64,000 nt of DNA from the NCBI GenBank assembly GCA_964629965.1, contig CAZVRZ010000007.1, forward strand, positions 9,769-73,768. The letters are read 5' to 3'. Positions within the stretch are counted from its first letter, which is position 1, and each line of letters starts with the position of its first letter. Of this stretch, positions 25,875 through 35,483 are shown one piece after another. Source of the stretch: CAZVRZ01 sp964629965. Its GTDB lineage: Bacteria > Chloroflexota > Anaerolineae > Anaerolineales > UBA4823. The notes under the pieces are model-generated. The model searched no databases. It was not told the origin of the DNA and was given only the letters and a program-made list of their open reading frames with translations. The translations under genes and the position numbers were made by a program.

Positions 25875-26894
25875 ATGAGAAGATCGGTTTCCAAAGTCAC
25901 AATTATCGATGTTGCTGCGGAAGCCGGTGTTTCGTTTGGAACGGTATCCCGGGTAATCAATAACGATGCGCGGGTTAAACAGGAGACTCGTCAACGCGTG
26001 CTGGAGGCCATGGAAACCTTGGGCTTTGTTGTCAACCGGCAAGCGCGCAGCCTGGCAGGGGGAAAATCTAATATCATCGGCCTGCTGATCCCCGATTTGG
26101 GTACTGCCTATATTGGAGAAATCATCCGCGGTATTGATGCGGAACTGAGCCTGGCTAATCTAGACCTCATCTTATATACTACGCATCGAACTGCCAGCAA
26201 AGAGGTCAATTATGTCACCAATCTTGCTACGGGCATGGCGGATGGTTTGCTGTTGGTTTTACCCCGCAGCCCCAGTGATTATGTCCAAAATCTCACCCAG
26301 CGGAATTTCCCGTTCGTTTTGATCGACCACCAGGGCACAGATCAAACTTGCCCGGCAGTGGGCGCCACTAACTGGCAAGGCGCATATAGTGCGACCGAAT
26401 ATCTCACCAAGCTTGGACACGAGCGTATCGGCTTTATCACCGGCTCAATGGATTTGGGTTGCTCGGTAGACCGGTTAGAAGGTTATCGTTCAGCATTGCG
26501 CATCCAGCACATTCCTAGTGTGCCAGAATTGATCTTCGAAGGCACCTTTTCGCAGCCCGATGGTTATGCAGGCGCCTCTGCTTTTCTCGAGTTGCCTGAA
26601 CCTCCTACTGCCATCTTCGCTTCGAATGATGTGATGGCTATGGGTGTGATGGATGCGATTCGTCATCGCGGCCTGCACATTCCCGCAGATGTCTCTGTGA
26701 TCGGTTTTGACGATATTCCCCAGGCGGCGCTGATCCATCCGGCTCTTACCACTATTCATCAGCCATTGGAAAAGATGGGCAGTGTAGCCGCCCAGATGTT
26801 ACTTGATCTGCTGCGCTATCCGGACAAGAAAGCCGAGCGTATCGAGTTGCCTACGGAGTTGGTTCTTCGTGAGTCATGCCAACCTCCGCGCTAA
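25875..26894 (+). CDS. LacI-family regulator of the xylo-oligosaccharide cassette
   Basis: 339 residues. The N-terminal helix-turn-helix VTIIDVAAEAGVSFGTVSRV and the hinge helix (RQARSLAGGKS) are followed by a periplasmic-binding-protein-like effector domain (IGLLIPDLG, FVLIDHQGT, FASNDVMAMGVMDAI, VSVIGFDDIPQA, TTIHQPLEKMG). It should repress sugar genes until a sugar binds. The adjacent genes suggest xylose or a xylo-oligosaccharide as effector. Two boxes in its own promoter region and another before xylA fit autoregulation and control of the cassette. The gene lies directly upstream of the transporter genes in the same direction. Confidence 0.88.
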   Translation: MRRSVSKVTIIDVAAEAGVSFGTVSRVINNDARVKQETRQRVLEAMETLGFVVNRQARSLAGGKSNIIGLLIPDLGTAYIGEIIRGIDAELSLANLDLILYTTHRTASKEVNYVTNLATGMADGLLLVLPRSPSDYVQNLTQRNFPFVLIDHQGTDQTCPAVGATNWQGAYSATEYLTKLGHERIGFITGSMDLGCSVDRLEGYRSALRIQHIPSVPELIFEGTFSQPDGYAGASAFLELPEPPTAIFASNDVMAMGVMDAIRHRGLHIPADVSVIGFDDIPQAALIHPALTTIHQPLEKMGSVAAQMLLDLLRYPDKKAERIELPTELVLRESCQPPR

Positions 26895-27049
26895 TTCGGA
26901 TATTGTCGGATTTCATCGAAGTGACTTACATGTAAACCTTAGGTGGAAAGGAGGCAAAACAAAGAAAAAAGAGAGATCAAACGACCCTCGCGTAGATGTA
27001 TTTCAATCACTAAATTCAGGTTGTATTCAGTATAGAAGGAGAAAATCAA

Positions 27050-28393
27050 ATGCCTAGAAAGTTGTTTGTACTGATCAGTGTTTTGCTGATCGCCTCGTTT
27101 GCTCTGACTGCTTGCGCGTCACCCACGACTCAAGCAGCTCAACCGACCAAGGCCCCGGAGAAACCCGCCGCCACTGCCGTCCCCACCGTAGCCCCCAAAG
27201 TGACAGTCACCTGGTGGCACATCTCAACCGCTGAGGAGCACAAGGCCGTTTGGCAGAAGTTGGCCGATGAATTCATGGCTGCTAACCCGAACGTGACCGT
27301 CGAGATCACAGTTCTTGAGAACGAGAACTTCAAAACCAAGCTGACCACCGTTATGCAATCTGGCGAACCCCCGGATATTTTCCAGAGCTGGGGCGGCGGC
27401 GTGATGAATGAATATGCCGAGGCTGGTTTGCTCAAGGACATCACTGCAGATTTGGATGCCGATGGCGGCGCTTGGCGCTCGACCTTTGCTCCTGGTGCTT
27501 TGGGTGTGTATTCCTACAAGGATAAGAGCTACGGCGTGCCGTGGGATATGGGCATGATCGGTTTCTGGTACAACAAGGAACTCTTCTCCAAGGCCGGTAT
27601 CGATGCTCCTCCCGCTACCTGGGCTGAATTCCTCACGGATGTCAAGAAGCTCAAAGAAGCTGGCATTACCCCCATCGCTGTGGGTATGGGCGACAAATGG
27701 CCCGGCATGCACATGTGGGCTTACCTCGTCACCCGCCTGGGCGGCAAGGCTAACTTCGAAGGCGCCCTGCTTCGCACGGGTTCCTTCACGGATGAGCCTT
27801 TTGTAAAAGCTGGCGCCATGCTCCAGGAACTGGTTGACATGGAACCCTTCCAGGATGGTTTCTTGGGCGCTACCTATGGTGACGAAGCTACTGCAGTCGG
27901 CAACGGCCAGGCAGCTATGGAACTGATGGGTCAGTGGGCTCCGGGCGTTCAGAAGGATAACAGCGCCGACAAGCAGGGCCTTGGCGACAAGCTCGGCTTT
28001 TTCCCCTTCCCCGTCATTGAAGGCGGCAAGGGCGGTGCATTTGACGCAGTTGGCGGTGGCAATGGTTTTGCCATCGGCAAAAACGCTTCTCCCGAAGCGA
28101 TTGCATTTGTCAAATACCTGACCCGCGCTGAATCGCAGCAGGAATTGGTCAAGATCGGTATCTGCATCCCTGTTGTCAAGGGTGGCGAGGTCGGTATGAC
28201 CGATCCTCTGCTGATCACTCTCCAGGAAACCCTGGCCAAGGCTGAGTACTTCCAGCTATACTACGACCAGGCGCTGCCCCCCGCGATGGGCTCGGTGATC
28301 AATGACACCGTCCAGGCCCTTTTCGCGAAGTCAGTAACTCCAGAACAGGCCGCTCAAGCAATTGAGGACTCGGCTAAGCAAGAATTGAAGTAA
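27050..28393 (+). CDS. ABC sugar transporter, substrate-binding lipoprotein
   Basis: 447 residues. A lipoprotein signal peptide ends in the lipobox LTAC (Cys 22) and is followed by a Thr/Pro/Ala-rich tether. The mature part is a family 1 extracellular solute-binding protein (VTWWHISTAEEHKAVW, FKTKLTTVMQSGEPPDIFQSWGGG, YGVPWDMGMIGFWYNKELF). It delivers a sugar, probably a xylo-oligosaccharide, to the two permeases that follow. No ATPase gene is in the cluster; a shared MsmK-type ATPase elsewhere is expected. Ribosome-binding site AGAAGGAG. Confidence 0.9.
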   Translation: MPRKLFVLISVLLIASFALTACASPTTQAAQPTKAPEKPAATAVPTVAPKVTVTWWHISTAEEHKAVWQKLADEFMAANPNVTVEITVLENENFKTKLTTVMQSGEPPDIFQSWGGGVMNEYAEAGLLKDITADLDADGGAWRSTFAPGALGVYSYKDKSYGVPWDMGMIGFWYNKELFSKAGIDAPPATWAEFLTDVKKLKEAGITPIAVGMGDKWPGMHMWAYLVTRLGGKANFEGALLRTGSFTDEPFVKAGAMLQELVDMEPFQDGFLGATYGDEATAVGNGQAAMELMGQWAPGVQKDNSADKQGLGDKLGFFPFPVIEGGKGGAFDAVGGGNGFAIGKNASPEAIAFVKYLTRAESQQELVKIGICIPVVKGGEVGMTDPLLITLQETLAKAEYFQLYYDQALPPAMGSVINDTVQALFAKSVTPEQAAQAIEDSAKQELK

Positions 28394-28474
28394 TACGTTT
28401 GGTAAGCAGGAGCGGGGATTGGGATCGGATTTTCCCGATCCCCGCCCTTTTTTGCAGGTAGAAGGAGATTCATC

Positions 28475-29422
28475 ATGGGAATGGTTTCAACCACTCAGGA
28501 AGCCCCGGTTACTACTCGCCGGAGCCGTTCCGCCCGGAAAATTCAAGATAATATCACCATAATCACTTTCTTGCTGCCCACTCTCATACTTTTTTGTGTG
28601 TTTGTAGTCTATCCAATCATTCGATCGATTTACTACAGCATGTACGAGTGGAATGGACTTGGACCATTGACCGATTTTGTTGCCCTGGACAATTATAAGA
28701 GAATCTTGAGCGACAAAATATTCCAAAAATCAATGATCAATGGTGTCATGATCGTGGCGCTTTCTTTATTCGTCCAATTGCCGTTGTCTTTGCTGTTGGC
28801 GATTTTGGTAGGAAAGGATTTGCCAGGACGTGGACTGTTCCGAACCATCTTCTTCATGCCTTATGTTTTCTCTGAAGTCATTATCGGCATCATGTGGTTG
28901 GGAATTTACAATCCTGATCCAACGCGCGGTTTGCTGAATGCCTTGTTGGTATTAATACCCGGTATGAAACCTCAAGCCTGGTTGGGAGATGTGGATCTGG
29001 TTCTGCCGGCTCTTTTTGTCGTTTTGACCTGGAAATACTTCGGCTTTCACATGCTCTTGTTCATGGCGGGCTTGCAGAATATTCCTGTTGAACTGGAGGA
29101 AGCGGCGCGCATCGATGGCGTCAATCGCAGCCAAATGGTTTGGTATATCACCTTACCACTGCTCAGCAGCACGATCCGCACATCCATCCAAATGTCTGTG
29201 ATTGGCTCTTTGCAGGTTTTTGCTTTGATTTGGATCATGACAAAAGGTGGACCGGTCAATGCCAGCGAAGTGATGTCAACTTATATGTATCGTTTTAGCT
29301 TCGTTCGCTTCTGGTTTGGCTACGGCTCTGCCATTGCCATTGTCATGTTATTGTTATCACTTGTCTTCTCGATAACTTATAACCGTTTCGTACGCCAGGT
29401 AGATTACCTGGGCATCAGCTAG
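28475..29422 (+). CDS. ABC sugar transporter, permease (MalF type)
   Basis: 315 residues with six predicted membrane helices and the binding-protein-dependent permease loop EEAARIDGVNRSQMVWYITLP (the EAA motif that docks the ATPase). It sits between the binding protein (81 bp before) and the second permease (13 bp after), so it is the first permease of a two-permease CUT1 importer. The start ATG at 28475 has GAAGGAG. Confidence 0.9.
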   Translation: MGMVSTTQEAPVTTRRSRSARKIQDNITIITFLLPTLILFCVFVVYPIIRSIYYSMYEWNGLGPLTDFVALDNYKRILSDKIFQKSMINGVMIVALSLFVQLPLSLLLAILVGKDLPGRGLFRTIFFMPYVFSEVIIGIMWLGIYNPDPTRGLLNALLVLIPGMKPQAWLGDVDLVLPALFVVLTWKYFGFHMLLFMAGLQNIPVELEEAARIDGVNRSQMVWYITLPLLSSTIRTSIQMSVIGSLQVFALIWIMTKGGPVNASEVMSTYMYRFSFVRFWFGYGSAIAIVMLLLSLVFSITYNRFVRQVDYLGIS

Positions 29423-29435
29423 AAAGGACCGGTTT

Positions 29436-30296
29436 ATGGAAATCTCTCAATCCTACAAAAGTAATAAAATCAAAAAATATATGCCGAGGTTTTTTCAATA
29501 CCTGGTTCTTTCTTTGGTGGTGATCATTGTCTTGGTGCCCATTTTGATGATCATCTTTTCTGCTCTTAAGACGCGCGGCGAGGCCATGGCGCATCCATAT
29601 ACGCTGCCAATTCCAGCCCACTGGGAAAATTTCGCCAAGATTCTGGAGCCAAAATCAGCCTTTTGGGGAATGTTACGCAATAGCGTTCTGGTAATGGCAG
29701 CGACCACGATCGGAGTCCTTTTTGCGTGCAGCCTGGCGGCATTTGTTTTTGCCCGGATGAATTTCCGGGGTAAAGATTTGATTTTTAACTTTCTTGGCCT
29801 TGGGATCATGTTCCCGATTAATATTGCCATCCTGCCGGTATTTCTGCTGCTGCGCCAGATGGATATCACCAATACCCTTCAGGCAGTGATCCTGGTTCAG
29901 CTTGCATTCCAGTTATCTGCAAATATCATGATCTTGCGCGGCTTTTTCATGGCGGTGCCTATCGAATTGCAGGACGCTGCTTATATCGATGGGTGCAATT
30001 CATTCGATTTCTTTAGATTTATCATGCTTCCCCTGGTGCGTCCAGCCTTGGCGGCAGTGGCGGCATTGACCATGATCGGTAGTTGGAACGATCTGCTTGT
30101 GCCATTGGTAATTATCGATAAGGATACCATGTGGACTTTGCCCCTGGGCACCATGCAATTCCAGGGCCAGTATGGTCAAGATATCTCATTGGTAGCAGCT
30201 TTTGTAGTCATGTCAGCCATTCCTGCGGTGATCTTCTACCTGTTCTTCCAGCGGCAAATCGTGTCTGGCTTGACGGCAGGCGCTCTCAAAGGATAA
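29436..30296 (+). CDS. ABC sugar transporter, permease (MalG type)
   Basis: 286 residues, six helices, with the EAA loop IELQDAAYIDGCNSFDFFRFI in its second half. It is the CUT1 partner of the previous permease. The C terminus FFQRQIVSGLTAGALKG is the family ending, complete. The following GH8 gene starts 13 bp later, so the importer and the hydrolase are one transcript. Confidence 0.9.
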   Translation: MEISQSYKSNKIKKYMPRFFQYLVLSLVVIIVLVPILMIIFSALKTRGEAMAHPYTLPIPAHWENFAKILEPKSAFWGMLRNSVLVMAATTIGVLFACSLAAFVFARMNFRGKDLIFNFLGLGIMFPINIAILPVFLLLRQMDITNTLQAVILVQLAFQLSANIMILRGFFMAVPIELQDAAYIDGCNSFDFFRFIMLPLVRPALAAVAALTMIGSWNDLLVPLVIIDKDTMWTLPLGTMQFQGQYGQDISLVAAFVVMSAIPAVIFYLFFQRQIVSGLTAGALKG

Positions 30297-30309
30297 TGGA
30301 GTTTGCCGA

Positions 30310-31620
30310 ATGATGTCATCCATGCACCGCGTTCTTGTCGTTACGATCATGCTTTCCCTTTTCTTGTCGGCATGTGGCCCCCAGGCTACCCCTGTTGCAC
30401 CGACTGCCACGCTGACGATCGCACCGACTGCCACACCGACGATTGCACTTACTGCTACGGCAGTTCCGGAAGGAGCGTTCAAAACGGGTATGTATCGCAA
30501 TCTTTTTAAGGAATATCTTGGTAAACCAGATGCTGAGATCCAGGGGAAGATCGATATGGCCTGGAAGCAGCTTTTTTATGGGAATGACGGCTCTCAGCGA
30601 GTCTATTACCCGGTCGGCGATGATATGGCATACATGGAGGATATCGGCAACAGCGATGTGCGTTCTGAGGGCATGTCCTACGGATTGATGATTTCTGTTC
30701 AGCTAGACAAAAAGGAAGAATTCGACCGTTTGTGGAAATGGGTCATGACCTACATGTACATCGATAGCGGCCCGCACAAGGGTTACTTTGTCTGGCATTG
30801 TTCCACCGATGGTGAGAGATTGGATTCTGGCCCTGCTTCGGATGGCGAAGAATGGTTTGTCATGGCGTTGATGTTTGCCGCGGCACGTTGGGGAAATGGC
30901 GAGGGTATATTCAATTACCAGGCACAGGCTGAACAGATCCTCAACACCATGCTCCATAAAAGCGATGAAGGCCCAGGCCTTGCTACTAACATGTTCGATG
31001 CAGAATCCAAGCAAGTGGTTTTCGTCCCTACAGGACGTTCTGCGACTTTTACAGACCCATCGTACCATTTGCCTGCATATTATGAACTCTGGGCGCGTTG
31101 GGCCGGGCAAGATAACCAGTTTTGGTCTGATGCAGCAGAAGTCAGCCGGGCTTTTTTAAAGAAAGCAGCCCATCCTCAAACTGGTTTGATGCCCGATTAT
31201 GCTAATTTCGATGGTACACCTTACGGAAGCGACGACCATAAGGATTTCCGTTTTGATGCCTGGCGCACGTTGTCGAACGTGGCAGTGGATTATGCCTGGT
31301 TCGCCGCCGATCCATGGCAGGTTGAGCAGTCCAACCGGGTGTTGGATTTCCTCGCCGGTCAGGGAATAGACACGTATCCCAACCAATACTCCCTGGATGG
31401 CAAGCCTCTCGCTCAAGATCATTCGACCGGCCTGGCCGCGATGGCTGCCGTGGCAGCCCTGGCTGCGGATAAGGATAAGGGGCAGCCTTTCGTCCAGGAG
31501 CTCTGGGATACTAGAATACCACAGGGAAAATGGCGATATTACGATGGTATGCTTTATTTGCTGGCTTTGTTGCATGTAAGCGGTAACTTTCGCATTTATG
31601 CTCCAAATAGTGCAAATTAA
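30310..31620 (+). CDS. GH8 exo-oligoxylanase-like enzyme (reducing-end xylose-releasing), lipoprotein
   Basis: 436 residues. A lipobox signal (FLSACGP) and Thr/Pro/Ala tether precede a GH8 (alpha/alpha)6 domain. The segment VRSEGMSYGLMI contains the family general-acid Glu, and PASDGEEWFVMAL and FRFDAWRTLSNVAVDYAW match Rex-type enzymes. Those remove xylose from the reducing end of xylo-oligosaccharides. Being a lipoprotein it probably works on the outer face of the membrane; a Rex is usually cytoplasmic, so the export signal is notable. Chitosanase or endoglucanase activity is the alternative within GH8. It follows the permeases and precedes xylA. Confidence 0.85.
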   Translation: MMSSMHRVLVVTIMLSLFLSACGPQATPVAPTATLTIAPTATPTIALTATAVPEGAFKTGMYRNLFKEYLGKPDAEIQGKIDMAWKQLFYGNDGSQRVYYPVGDDMAYMEDIGNSDVRSEGMSYGLMISVQLDKKEEFDRLWKWVMTYMYIDSGPHKGYFVWHCSTDGERLDSGPASDGEEWFVMALMFAAARWGNGEGIFNYQAQAEQILNTMLHKSDEGPGLATNMFDAESKQVVFVPTGRSATFTDPSYHLPAYYELWARWAGQDNQFWSDAAEVSRAFLKKAAHPQTGLMPDYANFDGTPYGSDDHKDFRFDAWRTLSNVAVDYAWFAADPWQVEQSNRVLDFLAGQGIDTYPNQYSLDGKPLAQDHSTGLAAMAAVAALAADKDKGQPFVQELWDTRIPQGKWRYYDGMLYLLALLHVSGNFRIYAPNSAN

Positions 31621-31636
31621 TAATTGAAATCCATGT

Positions 31637-31658
31637 TACAATAGTTTAACCGCTAAAC
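31637..31658 (+). promoter_or_regulatory. -10 box and LacI-type operator before xylA
   Basis: TACAAT (31637-31642) is followed by the palindrome GTTTAACCGCTAAAC (31644-31658) with the central CG pair, just where transcription would start. This could let xylA be transcribed separately from the upstream operon. No good -35 was seen. Confidence 0.5.
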
Positions 31659-31695
31659 AAACGTTCACATCGAAAAGGAGTTGTATAGATAAATT

Positions 31696-32865
31696 ATGGC
31701 AGACAAGTACACCCCAAAACCCGAACACAAATTCACTTTTGGCTTATGGACCGTTGGCAGCGATGGTCACGATCCGTTTGGTAGTGCAGTACGTACTCCT
31801 CTTGATCCGGTTGGTCTCGTTCATCTGCTAGCAGAAGTTGGCGCATATGGAGTCAACTTCCATGATAATGATCTGGTTCCGATCGATGCCACGCCTGCCG
31901 AGAGAGATCAGATTGTTCGCGACTTCAAGAAGGCGCTGAAAGAAACCGGTCTGGTAGTGCCTATGGCAACTACCAATTTGTTTGGCGACCCGATCTTCAA
32001 GGATGGCGCTTTCACTTCTAACAACCCGAAAGTGCGCGCTTATGCATTGCAGAAGACGATGAATGCCATCGACTTGGGTGCAGAGTTGGGTGCCAAGGTT
32101 TATGTCTTTTGGGGCGGGCGCGAAGGCACTGAGACGGATGCCAGCAAGAACCCGGTCGATGCCATCAAGCGCAATCGCGAAGCAATGAATTTCTTTTGCG
32201 AGTATGTGCTGGATAAGAAATACGATCTTAAGCTCGCTTTGGAAGCCAAGCCTAACGAACCGCGCGCTGACATCTATAACCCCACCACTGGCCATATGCT
32301 GGCTTTCATTGCTACGCTGGATCATCCGGAGATGGTGGGCGTCAATCCGGAAGTGGCGCATGAACACATGGCAGGTATTAATTTCATGCACGGCGTAGCG
32401 CAGGCCTGGGAAGCGGGAAAATTGTTCCACATTGATTTGAACGATCAATATCCAGGACGTTATGATCAGGATCTGCGTTTCGGCTCGCGCGACCTGAAGG
32501 CGGCCTTCTTCCTGGTCAAGTTCTTGGAAGATGTAGGTTACCAGGGCAGCCGCCACTTTGATGCCCATGCTTATCGCACCGAGGATTACGAAGGTGTCAA
32601 GGATTTTGCTCGCGGCTGCATGCGCACTTACTTGATCCTGAAAGAAAAAGCTGCCCAGTGGAATGCCAATAAAGAAATCCAGGATTTACTGGCAGAGATC
32701 AACGCGGATGATGGCAGCATGGCGCCTTACATGGGAAAATATTCTGCTAAGAAAGCTGCCCAATTGAAAGCTCAGTCTTTTGACCGCGCAGGTATTGGAG
32801 CGCGCGGATTAAAGTACGAGCGGTTAGATCAACTAACCATCGATGTGATATTGGGAGCAAAGTAA
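31696..32865 (+). CDS. xylA: Xylose isomerase
   Basis: 389 residues, the length of the short (actinobacterial) class. The start FGLWTVGSDGHDPFG is typical. Active-site strings are present: VNFHDNDL (catalytic His), LEAKPNEPR (metal Glu 183 and Lys 185), GVNPEVAHEHMAG (metal and substrate ligands), HIDLNDQ. It interconverts D-xylose and D-xylulose in the cytoplasm using Mg2+ or Mn2+. No xylulokinase gene lies next to it. The start ATG at 31696 is preceded by AAAAGGAG at a rather long spacing. Confidence 0.95.
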   Translation: MADKYTPKPEHKFTFGLWTVGSDGHDPFGSAVRTPLDPVGLVHLLAEVGAYGVNFHDNDLVPIDATPAERDQIVRDFKKALKETGLVVPMATTNLFGDPIFKDGAFTSNNPKVRAYALQKTMNAIDLGAELGAKVYVFWGGREGTETDASKNPVDAIKRNREAMNFFCEYVLDKKYDLKLALEAKPNEPRADIYNPTTGHMLAFIATLDHPEMVGVNPEVAHEHMAGINFMHGVAQAWEAGKLFHIDLNDQYPGRYDQDLRFGSRDLKAAFFLVKFLEDVGYQGSRHFDAHAYRTEDYEGVKDFARGCMRTYLILKEKAAQWNANKEIQDLLAEINADDGSMAPYMGKYSAKKAAQLKAQSFDRAGIGARGLKYERLDQLTIDVILGAK

Positions 32866-32876
32866 ATAGGATAGTG

Positions 32877-33941
32877 CTATGGTACGGGTGTCGCCAACAC
32901 CCGTACCAGGACTATAAACCGTGGTCGGCCCACTGGAACGTATAGCCGGAGAACATCCTGCCACTCCGTTCCATTGAACTCGGGCTGTACCACGGTTTCT
33001 GTTATTTCATTGCTGGTAGCTTCCTTCGCAATCACTTCGACGATATAGCCTTGCCTGGCTTGGCTGTTGGCAACTTGCCATCCGCTCCAAACTCCCGGTG
33101 ATAATGTTTCTTCGAATCGCATGATCTCTTCTGCCTGGCTTCCTGGGGTGTAATAGCGCAGGGTGGCTCCTTGGCTGGCTGAGCCTGGCGAGAGTTGGAC
33201 ACGCGCTATTTGCAGCCATTCCTCAGGAAACTCCGGTTGAACCCGGGTTTTCTCAATATATGATCCTAAGGGCGGTATCGTGGTATCGGCAATGTCAATA
33301 TCCAGCACGCCTCCGCAACCTTCGCCATTGGGGAACATTGCAAAGCCCATCCAATCACCGGGGATCAAACGTACATCTTGCTGATAAACCAATTGCCAGT
33401 CTTCGGTTGGAATCAGGTCAATCATTACATCGAGAGAGTCTGTGATCTCGGGAGAGCGCAGCCAGAGCACATCCACCCATTGGCTGCCGTTGAATTCTGG
33501 CAAGACCTTATATTCCACGTGAGCTCCAACGACAGCCGGCTCTAGCGGCGTGATGTCGACCAGGTAGCCTCCCCCGCTAGATGCTGCACCGATCTGGTAG
33601 GCTTGCCATCCCCCTCTCAGGATTGAAACCTGGTAAGGCGATTTTCCTATTAACAAAGCCATGCCGCGCCCTGGTATATAATCTGGCAGCGGTGTCGGCA
33701 TCGTCCCGATCTCGTCTGGGATGGAGGTGGGCGTTGCAGTGGGGGCAATGAGTCGTAAGGCTGTGGCAATGGCGATGGGACCCTTGGTGGGCTGCCATGG
33801 CGCTGGGGTAATGCTGGGTACAGCGGTCACGTATCTCACAAATGTGGCAATCGGGCGAGGGCTCCAATCTTGTTCGTATACGCAGCCTGCGACGGATACA
33901 ACCATCACAACTATTATTAACCAACAAATGATCTTATTCAT
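32877..33941 (-). CDS. Putative lipoprotein with three repeated beta-rich segments
   Basis: 354 residues. The N terminus MNKIICWLIIVVMVVSVAGC is a lipoprotein signal with Cys 20, then a Pro/Thr tether. The body holds repeated patterns ending in LPEFNGSQWVDVLWL, VQPEFPEEWLQIARVQL and VQPEFNGTEWQDVLRL. Between copies the pattern GYLVDITPLE / GYIVEVIAKE recurs. I do not recognise a named domain; a surface binding role is possible. It converges on xylA with an 11-bp gap. Confidence 0.6.
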   Translation of the reverse strand: MNKIICWLIIVVMVVSVAGCVYEQDWSPRPIATFVRYVTAVPSITPAPWQPTKGPIAIATALRLIAPTATPTSIPDEIGTMPTPLPDYIPGRGMALLIGKSPYQVSILRGGWQAYQIGAASSGGGYLVDITPLEPAVVGAHVEYKVLPEFNGSQWVDVLWLRSPEITDSLDVMIDLIPTEDWQLVYQQDVRLIPGDWMGFAMFPNGEGCGGVLDIDIADTTIPPLGSYIEKTRVQPEFPEEWLQIARVQLSPGSASQGATLRYYTPGSQAEEIMRFEETLSPGVWSGWQVANSQARQGYIVEVIAKEATSNEITETVVQPEFNGTEWQDVLRLYVPVGRPRFIVLVRVLATPVP

Positions 33942-34239
33942 ACATGCCTCCTGGAACGATGAGCATCAGATTCCATAAATATCATAGCTTATCTAAATAT
34001 TCTGTGCTTGATAAATCACTGATAATTGTTTGACTTTGGCGATATGATCATTTTGCGCGATAATCAAGCGCATAAACCAGTAGGGGCGGCCGACGATAAC
34101 CCATAGGATTGTGGCGGCGCGCGAATATGGTGTCCCGGCTATTATGGTGTTGATCGGGCTGCGCTCTGTCTGCGAACAGGTCAGCCTATCCGCATCAATG
34201 GGTCTACCGGGCAAATTATGCTCTTGAAGGAAGGCTAAT

Positions 34240-35226
34240 GTGCAATCATCGTTAAAATCCCTGCCTGTTCAGACGCGGCTTGAATTAATTCCATCTGCGC
34301 CGTTCAATTTCGATGCCACGCTTTACAAGCCTGATCATTTCCCTTCTACGGATAATGCCTGGGTACCGGGCTGTCGTTGGGGAACGATGCTCTGGCAGGG
34401 TCAATATGTAGGGTTAAAGATTGAAAACATCGGCACGCTGGATGAGCCGCGCCTAGCTCTGACGATTTACTCTGAGGAAGAGCTGATCTCGGATTTTGTG
34501 TCTGGCCTGGTTCAAGAAATTCGTTATCGTTATAACCTGGATATGGATCTGGGCGAGTTTTATCGCCACTTCGCCGATCACCCCAACCTGGGCTCGTTGC
34601 TTACGCGCTGGCGGGGCATGCGCCCCATGAATCCCGGTTCATTGTATGAATATTTGGTGATCTCCATTGTTCTTCAAAATGCCACCGTGCGTCGCTCGGT
34701 GAACATGCTGCAAGCCTTGTTTGATGCGTATGGTATGCGCCTGTCTTTTGATGGGCGCGAGCTTTCCGCTTTCTGGTTAGCGCAAACCATGTTTGCGGCC
34801 TCAGAGCAAGAGCTGCGTGCGCTAAAGGTTGGTTATCGCGCCAAATCGCTCTTGCGCGTGACGGAGGCCTTTATCCATCATGAAGTGGATGAAATGTACC
34901 TGCGAGACAGGCCTTACCAGGAGCAACGCCAGGCATTGCTATCTTTATATGGTATTGGCCCAGCCTCTGTCGGATATTTGCTGTTCGATGTGTTTCACCG
35001 GATCGATGAGATGGAGCATATCTCTCCCTGGGAACAGAAGATCTATTCTCGATTATTCTTTGATGTTGATCCCGAAACGCCAATACCAGTGCCTGTTTTG
35101 CTGGATCACTTTACTTGCCAGTTTTCTCCTTTTCGCGGCCTGGCAGTTCATTACTTCTGGGAAGATTTATTTTGGAAGCGACAACATGAAGCGGTGGATT
35201 GGCTTGAACATTTGATCCGGCTATAG
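34240..35226 (+). CDS. HhH-GPD family DNA glycosylase
   Basis: 328 residues starting at GTG 34240 (site AAGGAAGG); the ATG two bases before is out of frame and quickly stops. Residues 120-300 carry the helix-hairpin-helix core: VISIVLQNATVRRS, KVGYRAKSLLRVTEAF and LLSLYGIGPASVGYLLFDVF. This matches the AlkA/OGG1 superfamily, which removes alkylated or oxidised bases. After the hairpin the family normally has an essential Asp (as in VDTHV or PDDYL). Here the equivalent stretch reads EHISPWEQKIYSRLF and no Asp aligns, so the enzyme may use a different residue or be inactive. It is monocistronic. Confidence 0.75.
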   Translation: MQSSLKSLPVQTRLELIPSAPFNFDATLYKPDHFPSTDNAWVPGCRWGTMLWQGQYVGLKIENIGTLDEPRLALTIYSEEELISDFVSGLVQEIRYRYNLDMDLGEFYRHFADHPNLGSLLTRWRGMRPMNPGSLYEYLVISIVLQNATVRRSVNMLQALFDAYGMRLSFDGRELSAFWLAQTMFAASEQELRALKVGYRAKSLLRVTEAFIHHEVDEMYLRDRPYQEQRQALLSLYGIGPASVGYLLFDVFHRIDEMEHISPWEQKIYSRLFFDVDPETPIPVPVLLDHFTCQFSPFRGLAVHYFWEDLFWKRQHEAVDWLEHLIRL

Positions 35227-35305
35227 AGAAGATGGTTTTGTGGAAGAGGGATTATTTTACAGCCTGCCTTGCACAAAGCAATATGTCACAGTTTTGTGAA
35301 AAAAC

Positions 35306-35334
35306 TTGACAAATCCACTAAATGATAGTATTAT
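35306..35334 (+). promoter_or_regulatory. Strong sigma-70-type promoter upstream of cspA
   Basis: TTGACA (35306-35311), exactly 17 bp, TATTAT (35329-35334). Transcription should begin near 35341. Confidence 0.85.
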
Positions 35335-35340
35335 ACTGCC

Positions 35341-35409
35341 CGCAGGATACCAGTAAGTTTTTGTTGGAAGTGATGACAGCGGCTCATGGGTATACCCATG
35401 AGCTTTTTT
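35341..35409 (+). ncRNA. Short terminated RNA or attenuator in the cspA leader
   Basis: From the predicted start at about 35341, transcription meets a perfect 9-bp hairpin GCTCATGGG-TATA-CCCATGAGC (35382-35403) and six T residues (35404-35409). The product would be a roughly 69-nt RNA, and cspA lies 75 nt further on with no second obvious promoter. It is either an independent small RNA or a leader in which read-through controls cspA and the RRM gene. I do not recognise a known RNA family. Confidence 0.6.
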
Positions 35410-35483
35410 GTTCTACCCGTCCGATAAAAGAACACCGAGTACCTGAATAACAATTTCTCTATATTGCAAAAGGAGCAATAACA

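Noticed and set aside
33993..34214. 73-codon frame on the minus strand in the gap before the DNA glycosylase
   Set aside because: No ribosome-binding site, unusual composition and no recognised motif; treated as non-coding.
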